Shown here: piece by piece, positions 10,903 through 20,570 of the stretch | Layout: each line of letters starts with the position of its first letter | How positions within the stretch are numbered: position 1 is the first letter of the stretch | Source of the DNA: Atrichornis clamosus | Taxonomy: Eukaryota; Chordata; Aves; Passeriformes; Menuridae | Direction of reading: 5' to 3' | DNA length: 64,000 nt | Assembly (NCBI GenBank): GCA_013400975.1 | Contig: WBMZ01010150.1 | Span: forward strand, 17,256-81,255 | Notes under the pieces: model-generated | Told to the model about the DNA's origin: nothing | The model's input: the letters and a program-made list of their open reading frames with translations, nothing else | Databases searched by the model: none | Translations under genes and position numbers: made by a program

Positions 10903-11652
10903 GCCCCTGGGCTGCAGTGGGAAGTTCTTGTAGCCCTCGATGTCCTGCACGAGTCACATCCTCCATATGCTCTGCCCTTTTCCTTTCAGCCTGGATGCTG
11001 TGGATCCCTGAGCACCTCTGGATGCTATTTGCTTTGTGCCTTCTCCCCGTTCACTTGTCTTTTGTCTTTTTCAGGGTTCCACAGTCTTGAACTACTGGAT
11101 TTTTGGCTACTACACGCCTGAAGATGATTGACAGCTAAAGTCAGAATTGGTTCTAGATGCTGTGTAGATGCAAAGCAGCACAATTCTATATCTAAATTTC
11201 TTAATCTTTCCTGCTCTCAGTGGTCGTCTTTGAATTTGCTACAAATTCACTGACTTGGAGTAGATGAATTTCAGAAGCCTCTCCTTCCCTGCTGTGAGAA
11301 ATCCAAAGCTTCACATGTAAATTGTCCGTAGAAACTGAACTCTGATGGCTTGTTTTTCAGAAACAAATCAGAAGTCAAGAAAGGACTTGGCCTAATTTAT
11401 ATTGCTTTGCACTTTTGTCTGACTTTAAAGAAAAGAAACATTCTCCAATGAAATTTGGGTGCCAAACACATGCCCAGAATGTACAGAGCTTTGCTTTCCA
11501 GTCACCACTGTCCCTTAGGCGTTACTCATGGCAGGTTCAGAGCCCGTTCTGTTCCATAGAGTGTACGTTGGACTCTTAGAAATATTTCTGAATTGCTCAG
11601 TAATATTTTTGGATTACAGTTTACTTGTTTCTGCACCAATAATTTCTTTTAA

Positions 11653-11658
11653 ATTAAA
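11653..11658 (+). terminator. FBXW11: Candidate proximal poly(A) signal ATTAAA
   Basis: A variant hexamer within the 3'UTR, embedded in CTTTTAAATTAAAGATTCCC. Use would leave a 3'UTR of about 0.6 kb. Only the motif supports it. Confidence 0.3.
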
Positions 11659-11990
11659 GATTCCCTGTAATTCAGGCTAGGTTATCTGAACTAGTTGTAT
11701 AGCACTGTCTTTTCCTTTTCCCTGTGCTCCAGCCGTCCTGCGCTTCCCGGTGTTTGCCGTAGCCAGCCCTTCCCCGTGTGCTTCCCTCATCTCGGATACT
11801 GTGTAAGCATGTAGATACCTTGTACAGACAGCAGGGCCCGGCTGCCAGGGGCAGGATGTGCTGACACTACACACCAGCACGGAGCGTGGTGGCACTTGGC
11901 AGCAGGATGTCCTGACCCCTGGCACTGCTGGTGACGTGATCACCTAGGCATTTGCTCTGCGAAAAGGAGGTTTTCAGTATTCATTAGTTG

Positions 11991-12040
11991 GTTTTGTTTT
12001 TTTGTTTTGTTTTGGTTTGTTTTGGTTTGTTTTTTTTTTT
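11991..12040. repeat. FBXW11: T/G low-complexity tract (TTTTG-like) in 3'UTR
   Basis: A run of GTTTT, GGTTTG and a final stretch of T. On the transcript this would be a GU/U-rich region of about 50 nt in the FBXW11 3'UTR. Confidence 0.85.
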
Positions 12041-12087
12041 AAGAAAGGACGACATATTTTAAAATGTAATTTCTAAACTTTTTAAAA

Positions 12088-12093
12088 ATTAAA
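12088..12093 (+). terminator. FBXW11: Candidate internal poly(A) signal ATTAAA
   Basis: A variant hexamer followed by TGT/T-rich sequence (GTTGTTTAATTTATGTTCTG, then ATATTTTTGTG), which resembles a downstream GU/U element. Use would give a 3'UTR of about 1.05 kb. Motif evidence only. Confidence 0.35.
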
Positions 12094-13409
12094 AGTTGTT
12101 TAATTTATGTTCTGTATCTTATATTTTTGTGCCGCGGTATTTGCAGATGTCTGTCTCTAACACCAGCAGGTCCTCACAACCCCTGCTGATGTCCTCAGTG
12201 GTAGCATTAGCTTGGCTGCTCAGTGGAGAAGATACCATGGGCCAAAGTTCAATTTATTTATGTTTGATTTGTGACCCCTCCTCCCAGTGGAGAGGAGTCC
12301 CTTCCAGCCAGCGCTCCGGTTTCCGTGCTCATTCCCGTGCTGGTTTTCCATGAGGATTGGCTGCGATGCCGTGGGTCCTCCATGGTTTTGTTAGGGAGTC
12401 TCCATAGCTTCTTGCCGAGCCCTCCCAGTGTCCCTTTGCTTTGTGTGGTCACACAAGCACACCTGCGTTCTCCTTAGGTCAGGAGGAGCCGTGGATCAGC
12501 GCGAGCGGGAGTTTTCCGTGGGCAGCAGTGGCTCCAGTGGAGCCCCGGTGGCCCCGCCCGTGCTCCCGGGGAGCCCCGTGCTGGCACCGAGGGATGTGCT
12601 GGTTCCTCGGCTGTTTGTCCGTCCTGTGCCGTCCCTGTCAGCTGCAGTCTCGTGGCTCTGTCGGGTTTGCTGCCTTTCCCCCGTGTCAGTCCCGGGCCGG
12701 GGCCGCGCGGGGGGAGCTCAGGAGACGTGGAGGTGTCACCAAGCCCAGGAGGGGCCTGGGGGTGTCCCCTCCTCGCCCACAGCCTGTGGGGAGCTCAGCT
12801 CCCACTCCCATGTCACCATATCCATGGAATGATCGAATGTGATGAAGTACAGAAGAGTAAATTTGCTCCTGAGCGTCCATAAGATCACTTTGGTAAGCTT
12901 GACAGTAGTTCGTGCAAGTGTCTTACTTTGCCCTTCTCATCTAATAGCTTTAATATTAAACTGTTGAAAAAAGAGAAATCTGTCGCAGCCCTGAAGAAAA
13001 AGGTTCTTTGTTTCCGAAGAGCGGAGTCCTTTTTTAAAAATGCATGTGTAAGATTTCAATTCCTGTTTTTCCTTGGGAGATAATGGTATTTGAACATGCA
13101 GTCTAAACTTCTTTGTGCTTTGTGTAACATAGCAGTGGACTTTTGTGATTGGCACCCAAGGAACTCGACTCCTGGGATTCATGGTAGTGATCCTGGCTGC
13201 ACTCTGGACTTTGTTTTGCTAACCATAATTGAGCAACTGTACATTACTGCGATATTAATGTTTCAAAGCACTGGGATAGTCTAATTCTAACTTGTAATTA
13301 TGTTTGCCAATTATCTGTTTGGAAAGTTGGTGTATGAACAGCTTCTTGAAACTGTTAAATTGTACAGATATCGTTCATGATCTAAAGCTTTGTACTGTGG
13401 AATGTGCTT

Positions 13410-13415
13410 AATAAA
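13410..13415 (+). terminator. FBXW11: Poly(A) signal AATAAA of FBXW11
   Basis: A canonical hexamer in ...GTGCTTAATAAAAAAACG. It is followed within 25-60 nt by T- and GT-containing sequence (AAATTTGTCCC, GGTGTTGTC), which fits a cleavage and downstream-element arrangement. It is the first canonical AATAAA after the non-coding exon begins. Confidence 0.8.
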
Positions 13416-13433
13416 AAAACGTTTGAACTTAAA

Positions 13434-15084
13434 TTTGTCCCACGAGTGGAGGAGTGGTGTTGTCTCAGCAGAGCTCGGTCCCATGTGTGAGTTAAGGCCG
13501 GGTGGGAGCAACCTGGCCTGGTGGGAGGGGTCCCTGCCCCTGGCGGGTCCCTTCCAACCCAAACCCAGTGGAAGGCACAGGGAATCTTGAGCCCAACCCC
13601 TGTGGGCCATGGCCCAGTTCCGTGCTCTGACGGGTGGTGGGAGCTGCTGTTCCACCCTGCCCTTTACTGGGGCAAACCTGGGGGGGAACAGTGAAAACAG
13701 AGCTGAGCTCAGTCACCCACCACGGGGTCTGAAGCCCACTGCTGCTGTGCTGCTGCCTCTGCAGGAGCATCACCAGGATCTTTCCTTACTTCATCAAGAA
13801 TGCAGACAGAATTTTTAAAATATTTCCCATCTCCTGGCTTGTTGAGGCAACCTGTCCATGCCCTGAGCCATGCAGAGGCTTCCAGGGCTTGCTCTGACTG
13901 AGGAAAAGCTTTGCCTTGGGCCTTCTTTAGAAAATGTATGGTGAGTGGGGAGAAAAAGGGATTCCAAGTTCTCATCTTTGCCCTCTACCCCTGCTCTGCT
14001 CTCAGTAGCTTTATTTGTGAGTTAAATTTGCTTTTAAAGAGTTTGAGAAGTTGCTGTTTGCTGTGCAGTGAAGGAGCTGCTCCAGTGGCTTCCTGAGGGA
14101 TCAGAGCAGAAGCTGCGGGTGGTGCAGATCCTCTGCCACAGGGGGACTGGCCAGGGCTGTGCTGGCCTGTCCCAGGTCAGGTACAAGCTCTTGTTAAACC
14201 CTGGTGCTGCAGGGCTTGGGCTGGGTTTGTGTCCTGGCCCTGGGCATCCCAGCGAGCTCCTTGTGCCGTGCTGGCTTTGGTGAGGGCTCTGTGGGGAGCA
14301 CTGACCTGAAATAGCTTTAGAGGTGCTGTAAACTGTGCCAAGAATAGGAACACAATTCTGGCTCAGTCTTGGCAAGTCCAGCCCTCAGAATGTCTCAAAT
14401 TCAGATTGCTTCTTATTCTTCTTGACCCATTCTTGAGTCGGGATCATAGTTCAAGGTTGCTGCTGCTCAGGTTGGGGCTGCACCCCGAGGAGACGGAGTC
14501 AAACCCCGTCTGTTTTCTGCCAGAAATGCACTGTGGAAGTGCAGCCTCACTGAGCTCCTCACAGGGGTTCTGAAGGTCCTACTGGTGTCATTATCCAAAT
14601 AAGCCACAAAAGCTCTGTGATAGATCCACAGTGTAAACCTTGAGGTCAGGCTCTAACATACCGCCTCACCTGGGTGGCCCTGGGTTTGGGTTGTTTTGTG
14701 GGTTTTTCCTGCAGTTATGGCCTCTTTTGCAGTTTGCTGTTAATTCCCACCGGAGAACTTCCCAGTGAGGTGTGGAGGCACCGCCCTGCTGGGTGCTCCC
14801 ACCCATCCTGCAGCGAGCTGGGGCCCTTGGACTGCCCCTCCCACCAAAGGTTGGGAGCCACGCACTGGGCATGGAGTGCCCGTGGTGCTGGGAAGTGCCC
14901 TGGGAGGCGGGGCAGGGAGGGCAGGGTTGGGCTCCAGGGACCCCACGGGCACGGGGCTCTCACTGAGACCCAGAAGCTCCTGCCAACCCCTCCCCACCCT
15001 CCGGGGGGTGCCTGTGGGTGGTGTTGGGGCAGCACAATGGGGTGGAACCCATCCCTGCCCTGCTGCTGTGCTGGCCCTGAGCAT
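13434..15084. other. Intergenic, no gene seen; small CR1 scrap
   Basis: GC-moderate sequence after the FBXW11 poly(A) site. Apart from a short CR1 3'-end scrap near 13,508-13,566, nothing is recognised. The GC-rich part from 14,670 is open in several frames by composition only. Confidence 0.6.
13508..13566 (+). mobile_element. Possible CR1 3'-end scrap
   Basis: GGTCCCTGCCCCTGGCGGG followed by TCCCTTCCAACCCAAACC resembles the last part of CR1 before its tail. The tail itself is not preserved. Confidence 0.4.
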
Positions 15085-15273
15085 TGGAAAGGGTGGTCAG
15101 GCCTTGGCAGGGGCTGCCCAGGGAGGTTTGGAGTCCCCATCCCTGGAGGTGTCCAAGGAAGGCCTGGACGTGGCACTCAGAGCTCTGGGCTGGGGACAAG
15201 GTGGGGATGGGGCACAGCCTGGACTCGATGACCCTGGAGGGCTTTTCCAGCTGCAGGATCCTGTGCTCTGTGA
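15085..15273 (+). mobile_element. CR1 LINE fragment (divergent subfamily)
   Basis: It contains GGGTGGTCAGGCCTTGGCAG, GCTGCCCAGGGAGG, GAGTCCCCATCCCTGGAGGT and GACTCGATGACCCTGGAGGG in CR1 order, ending near CTGTGCTCTGTGA. It is older or of another subfamily than the copies at 16.0 and 19.9 kb. Confidence 0.75.
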
Positions 15274-16020
15274 GCACTGGGTGCTGGTGCCCTGGGTGAG
15301 TCTGTGCCTGCCCAGAGGCAGCGGGGGCTGTGGGAGGACGGGTCTGGCTCTGGGGGCACCTCCCAGGGACCCTCCTGTGCTGCTGTGACTGCACCTCCAA
15401 ACACCCCTGGCCATGAGCTGCAGGGGCCGTGAGCCATGGGATGCTCTGGTCTTCAGTACAGAGATAAGAAAACAAGAGGTGATGGATGGGAACAGTGAAG
15501 AAGGCACCTGTGGGATGGGGCGGGTGCTGAGTGGAGCTGGAGCCCCTCTGCAGAGCACAGGGTGCAGTGTGGAAACCCCAGCCAGGGGCACAGGGAGGTT
15601 TTGGGGAACAGCAAGGGGATGCAGTGGGTGTGCTCCACAAGCTTTGTCTCAGTGTGGCCCAGCTCCTAGAGGGAATCTCAGACCTGCCTGTTCCATGAGG
15701 AAAGCTCCAGAAACTACTTAGAAATGGGATGGAAACAACCTCCTCTGAGCCAGAGCAGCTCAGGGACGGCTGTGCTGAAGGTAAATGGTAAAATGTTGAT
15801 TGATTTACCCTCAACCCTCTCTGGGCTAAGGCAGGGTGGGGCTGCTGGCCAGGAACTGGGACCTAAACGGGCCCAGGCACAGCAAGGGGAAGGGCTGGTG
15901 CTGAGTGCTTACCAGGGATGGAGTGCCAGGACAAGGGAATGGCTTCCCACTGCCAGAGGGCAGGGTTAGATGGGATATTGGGAAGAAATTACTGAGTGCC
16001 AGGACCCACTTCTAAAGAAA

Positions 16021-16603
16021 AATCACAGAATTCCAGAATGCTTTGGGTTGGATGGGCCCTTAAAGCCCATCCAGTCCCACCCCCTGCCATCGGCAGAGAC
16101 CCTTCCCACTATCCCAGGCTGCTCCAAGCCCCGTCCAGCCTGGCCTTGGGCACTTCCAGGGATCCAGGGGCAGCCACAGCTTCTCAGGAAAATCCATTCC
16201 AGGGCCTCCCCACCCTCTCAGGGAACAATTCCTTCCCAATATCCCATCTAACCCTGCCCTCTGGCAGTGGGAAGCCACTGTCCCTTGTCCTGTTCCTCCA
16301 GCCCCTTGTCAATAGTCTCTCTCCATGTTTCCTTGTAGGTTCCCTTCAGGCCCTGCAAGGCCACAATGAGGTCACCCCAAAGCTTCTCCTCTCCAGGCTG
16401 AACAATCCCAGCTCTCCCAGCCTTTCCTCCCAGCAGCGCTGCTCCATCCCTCTGACCATCCTGGTGCCTCCTCTGGCCTCTCTCCAGCAGCTCCAGGTCC
16501 TTCCTGTGCTGGGCCCAGGGCTGGGGGCAGCTCTGCAGGTGGGGTCTCACCTGAGGGGGCAGAAGGGCAGAATCCCTCCTCCCCTGCTGCCCACACTGGG
16601 GGG
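16021..16603 (-). mobile_element. CR1 LINE fragment, about 580 bp
   Basis: It begins with the inverted 3' tail (AATCACAGAATTCCAGAATG) and extends inward through the CAGTCCCACC, CCCTTCAGGCCCTG, CTCTCCAGGCTGAACAATCC and GGTGGGGTCTCACC blocks. Closely similar copies lie at 19,949, 44,790 and 49,268. Confidence 0.92.
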
Positions 16604-17640
16604 ATCCAAGGAAAAAACGCATAGGAATAATATAAAAAATAATTTCAGAAAAGACCCTCTTCTCCTCCCCATCCTAGCAGAGCTTTTTCTAAACATCCCA
16701 GGCCAGACCCAATCTCCAGGAGCACAGCCCTCCCTTGGATGTGCTGCCAGACACAGGCTGTGCCCATCCCTGCAGTGGGAAACCCTCCCTTGGGATGCTG
16801 ATCTGGCACCCAGGCTCTCCGTGGTGGCTGCTTGGGTTGTCCCTGTGCCAGGGGTGCTGAGCACAGGCTGTGCCCTGTGACAGTGACAGGGGGGACGGAG
16901 CCATCATCAGCTTTTCTAAGCTCCAGCTTTTCCCTGGATACTTGAAAAGCGCTTGTGCTCTGCTCTGTGGCCCTGAAACGACTCAGTTGTTAATCACTGA
17001 CATACTAGGGAAAAGCACAGCTCTGGCAGGGAGTGCCTTCAGGGCAGTGCCTTCTGCAGAAAGGTTTTCTTTTCCGGTAGGACTAAATTCAGGGCAGAAG
17101 ATGACAAAAATCAGTGGTAATTACCCAAGCCTGTAGGTAACATCCTCTTGGAATACCCCGTGGGTGCTGAGTCTATCCTGCAGGATGATGGACTGAGGAG
17201 AGTCCAGACCTCTCTGGTTTCAGATGATTGAGCTCACTCAGCTTCCATGGGTGTTTCTATCACCAGTAAATACGTGGCACGTGCCCACTAAAATCTGTTG
17301 GCACTGACTGAAAAAGTCCTTTTTATCCTTAGATAGATTTTAGTCTCATTTTAGCATTGAGCTCCCTTTTTTTTTTTTTTTTTTTAAACTATTGTAAATT
17401 GTAATTTAACGACTCAAAATTGAAACTGAACCAAGGAGAGATTCCACAGGATTTTCCCTGTGGTTTGTGCATCTCTGCACAACAGAACTGGGTGGATCCA
17501 GCCAGGCACTAGTGACGGGCACCTTTTGTCTCGTCTTTGGGAGCGACCCCGCTGCCTTCCCTGAGCACCATCAGCGCTGTGGGAGCGGTAACTGGGGATG
17601 GAAGTGAGTTACGGCTGCATCTGGAAGGGTTTGGAGGGAC
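16604..17640. other. Intergenic, no gene seen; poly(T) run
   Basis: Unique-looking sequence with a 19-nt T run at 17,367-17,385. No element recognised. Confidence 0.6.
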
Positions 17641-18720
17641 CACCCTCTCTCCCGTCTCGTGTTTCCCGCTGTCAGCCCCGTGCCCAGATAATCCGCCCGG
17701 GTCCGAGCAATGCGGGGTCTCGTCTGGGGGATTCCTGGTGTCAGCACAGGGAACCTCCTCGCCCGCGGCTGAACCCGATGCTCCCGCAGGTTTTCCACGT
17801 CCGAGGAGCTCTGCAGGTGCCTGCACTCGCCACCCTGCAGCTCCTCGGGGGTGGATTGAGAGGGAAGAGGCGCTCGGAGCGCTCGGCACACGCGTCCTGG
17901 GCTCCGCATCCCCCGGGCTGGTTTGGCAGCGGGCAGAGCCAGCCCCGGCTCCGCCCCAGCACCCCCGGCCCCCGGGCCGCGCTCCCGGGCGGCTCCCAAA
18001 GCCCTGTCCCAGGAGAGGCCGCGGGACTCGAGCTGAGCGAGGAAAGGCCCAAACCCCCAGCATTTGGTTTGCACACAAACATCTCCCTCTTGAACGGGGC
18101 TGCTCTGAGTGAGAGGAGAAAAGCGCGGGGAAGTGGCCTCGGGGGTGTTGCCCCAAACTTTTTCCTTCCCTCGGCTGGGAGAGAAAATGACTCCTGGTTT
18201 CGGATGTGGAGCCTCGGTTCTAGAGGGGGACGGAGGCCCAGACGGGCGAGGGCATGGTCTGTGTGGCCGCGGGCCCTGCACAGCCCCGAGCCCTCCTCCC
18301 CTGCCCCTCGCAGGGTACCCCATCCCTCCCCGCAGCCCCCCTCCCGCCAGCCCCGGCTGCGGAGAAGAGGGATGGGAAGGGGGTGCAGGGATGGGAGCAG
18401 CAGCCCGGGGGCTGCCACGAGCGCTGGTGTGGGAAGGTCTCCCTCACAGAGGTGCCTCCCCTGCCCCGATTGCACCAATTTCCTGGAGAAGGAACGTGGG
18501 TGGCTCTTGCTCTGCGCCTCCCGGGTGACGAAGGCAGGGACAGGGACCGGGGACAGCTCGGGCAGGTTGTGCCTCTCCCGACAGCCTGGGACGAGTTCTA
18601 GGGGCTGGGATGGTGGGAAGCTGCTGGGCACAACCCTTCCCCCGGGACCCGCTGCTCCCCACGCACGATGGGAGTGAGGCTCTGCTGCACCAGGAGCCGG
18701 CGGGACGGATCCAGGTGAAC
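17640..18720. promoter_or_regulatory. CpG island without an assigned gene
   Basis: CpG dinucleotides are dense across about 1.1 kb (roughly 70 by hand count, densest at 17,640-18,030), in sharp contrast with the flanks. GC-box-like sequence is present (GGCTCCGCCCCAG near 17,948). No TATA element, no clear first exon and no conserved frame are seen. In vertebrates such islands usually mark promoters or regulatory elements. This one lies about 4.2 kb beyond the FBXW11 poly(A) signal. Long open frames on both strands here reflect low stop-codon frequency in GC-rich DNA. Confidence 0.7.
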
Positions 18721-19948
18721 GTGGGGCACGGGGGAGAGGGGACAGCCTCCCCTTGAGGGGTCTGCTCCTCCTGGATGTGCTCCAGAAGGGAAGCTCAGCC
18801 CAAGAGCCGAGTCCTGGGAGCCACCTGAGCGCAGCCACCTCCAGCTGCTGCTCAGAGAGCCCCTGCCGGGGACAGGCCATGCTCTGCTCCCCAGTCACAT
18901 GTCAGGACATATAATCCTTACTTCACACTTTTTCCCAGACAATATCTTTCCATATAATCTTAATGATTCCTGCTGCAATAACAAATAGGCAGCCCTGAGA
19001 ATAACTTCACACTTAATTGCTCGTGCCAAGAATCTCACCACTTGGCCCTTCTCTGGGTGTTTTCCCTCCAATCCATCTGCACAAACAGAAGTGGGCCAGT
19101 TCTGTGCCTCAGGAATGAGGAGATAAAAAGGCAATAATTTATTTTTCCACCAAAGCTAGAAGTATTTTATAGAATTTGCTAAAGTTTTTGTTTCAGGAAA
19201 TTTCATCATGTCTCCAGGAAAAAAAAAAAGCACCTAATTGGCCTCAGATTTTCTAACTCCCTTTTCATTTTTGTAATATGAGGAGGTCTAGGTCATCTCA
19301 AGGTCACTGCAGTTAGTGTTGCTTTAGTGCACCTCTGTGGATACCTCGGTTCTGCAGCAGTTTTTCCTTGAAAAACAGCCCCAGCCTGCTGCTGTAGCAG
19401 CCACTTTCCTTGGCAACCCATTGCATTCCTTTAGCATATGGAAATATTTTTTAAAACACATAACATATAGGGCTGTTTGTAGGTGAAATTCCCCAACAGA
19501 AATGGAGCAAATGCTTCTAAGCTCTTTGAATGGTGTTGTAAAAAAAAAGGCTTTTAACAGAAAGCTGCCATTTCCCATTATCTGGACTGGGATCTTGATG
19601 TCAAAATAAAATGCTGGTGGTTATCAACTTAATAAAAATGTTTTGCTTGGGAAAAATTTAATTTTACCACCCTCCCAAGGCTTCCTGCTGTCTTGCCATG
19701 TTGGTTTACATGGCTTCAGGTGGTGAGGTCATTCCAGCCTGGGTTTAGCTTGACTTTTCTGGTCTGTCTCGGTAAAGCTTGGATTCCAAATCTTCTCTTT
19801 GAGAAAAAGTTGTTATGTGGTATCTTGAAAATGTAACAAATGCTGAGTCTGTGTATACTGGAGAAACAGAGTTTCAAAGAAAGAAGAGTTTGTACCTGAA
19901 TGACCAGATTTTTCTGAACAGGTAAGGCCCAAAAAGAGAGGAGGGACC
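18721..19948. other. Intergenic, no gene seen
   Basis: Composition changes at about 18,900 from GC-rich to AT-rich. No repeat family or coding exon is recognised. Confidence 0.6.
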
Positions 19949-20570
19949 ATCATGGAAGCATGGAATGTTTTGGGTTGGAAAGGACCTTAAAGCCCATCCA
20001 GTCCCACCCCTGCCATGGCAGGGACACCTTCCACTATCCCAGGTTGCTCCAAGCCCTGTCCAGCCTGGCCTTGGACACTTCCAGGGATGGGGCAGCCACA
20101 GCTTCTCTAGGAAACCCATTCCAGGGCCTCCCCACCCTCACAGGGAAGAATTCCTTCCCAATATCCCATCTAACCCTGCCCTCTGGCAGTGGGAAGCCAT
20201 TCCCTGTGTCCTGTCCCTCCATCCCTGTAAACAGTCCCTCTCCATCTCTCCTGTAGCCCCTTCAGGCCCTGCAAGGCCACAGTGAGGTCACCCCAAAGCT
20301 TCTCCTCTCCAGGCTGAACAATCCCAGCTCTCCCAGCCTTTCCTCCCAGCAGAGCTGCTCCATCCCTCTGCTCATCCTGGTGCCCCCTCTGGCCTCTCTC
20401 CAGCAGCTCCAGGTCCTTCCTGTGCTGGGCCCAGGGCTGGGGGCAGCTCTGCAGGTGGGGTCTCACCTGAGGGGGCAGAGGGGCAGAATCCCCCCTCCCC
20501 TGCTGCCCACTCATCTTTGGATGCAGCCCAGGGTCCCTTTGCCTTCAGGCTGCCAGTTGTTGGCTCAACC
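19949..20570 (-). mobile_element. CR1 LINE fragment with ORF2 C-terminal remnant
   Basis: It starts with the inverted tail ATCATGGAAGCATGGAATG and continues to about GATGCAGCCCAGGGTCCC and beyond. Read on the minus strand it gives EGRVRWDIGKEFFPVRVG and then FPREAVAAPSLEV, the recognisable end of the CR1 reverse-transcriptase polyprotein. It lacks the 5' part. Confidence 0.92.

Larger units (their letters stand above)
7648..11074 (+). other. FBXW11: FBXW11 3'UTR intron
   Basis: 3427 nt bounded by GTAAGG and TTTTTCAG. It is the longest intron in the window and the only one carrying a CR1 fragment (9490-9737) and a 12-bp minisatellite (10,831-10,902). Confidence 0.78.
11075..13433 (+). other. 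FBXW11: FBXW11 terminal non-coding exon (main 3'UTR)
   Basis: A strong pyrimidine tract and acceptor (TTGTCTTTTTCAG at 11062-11074) begins an exon with no long conserved frame. It runs for about 2.36 kb to an AATAAA signal. It is free of CR1 insertions, unlike its surroundings, as expected for constrained 3'UTR. It is T/A-rich in its first and last thirds and has a GC-rich middle (12,480-12,800). The 3' end is set about 18 nt after the poly(A) signal and is approximate. Two ATTAAA hexamers (11,653 and 12,088) could give shorter forms. Assignment rests on splice signals and position; no transcript evidence is available. Confidence 0.78.

Noticed and set aside
10624..11121. Repetitive open frames with CSGM, HPRA or SQST repeats
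   Set aside because: They are translations of the 12-bp minisatellite in different frames, inside the FBXW11 3'UTR intron.
14960..15814. 284-codon minus-strand open frame
   Set aside because: Low-stop GC-rich sequence partly antisense to a CR1 fragment, with no recognisable domain and several overlapping competitors.
15996..16880. 294-codon plus-strand open frame
   Set aside because: Two thirds are antisense CR1; the rest is unconserved flanking sequence.
17509..18898. Long open frames on both strands (up to 359 and 385 codons)
   Set aside because: They lie wholly in the CpG-rich island where stop codons are rare, are Pro/Gly/Arg/Ser-rich, overlap each other on opposite strands, and resemble no known protein.
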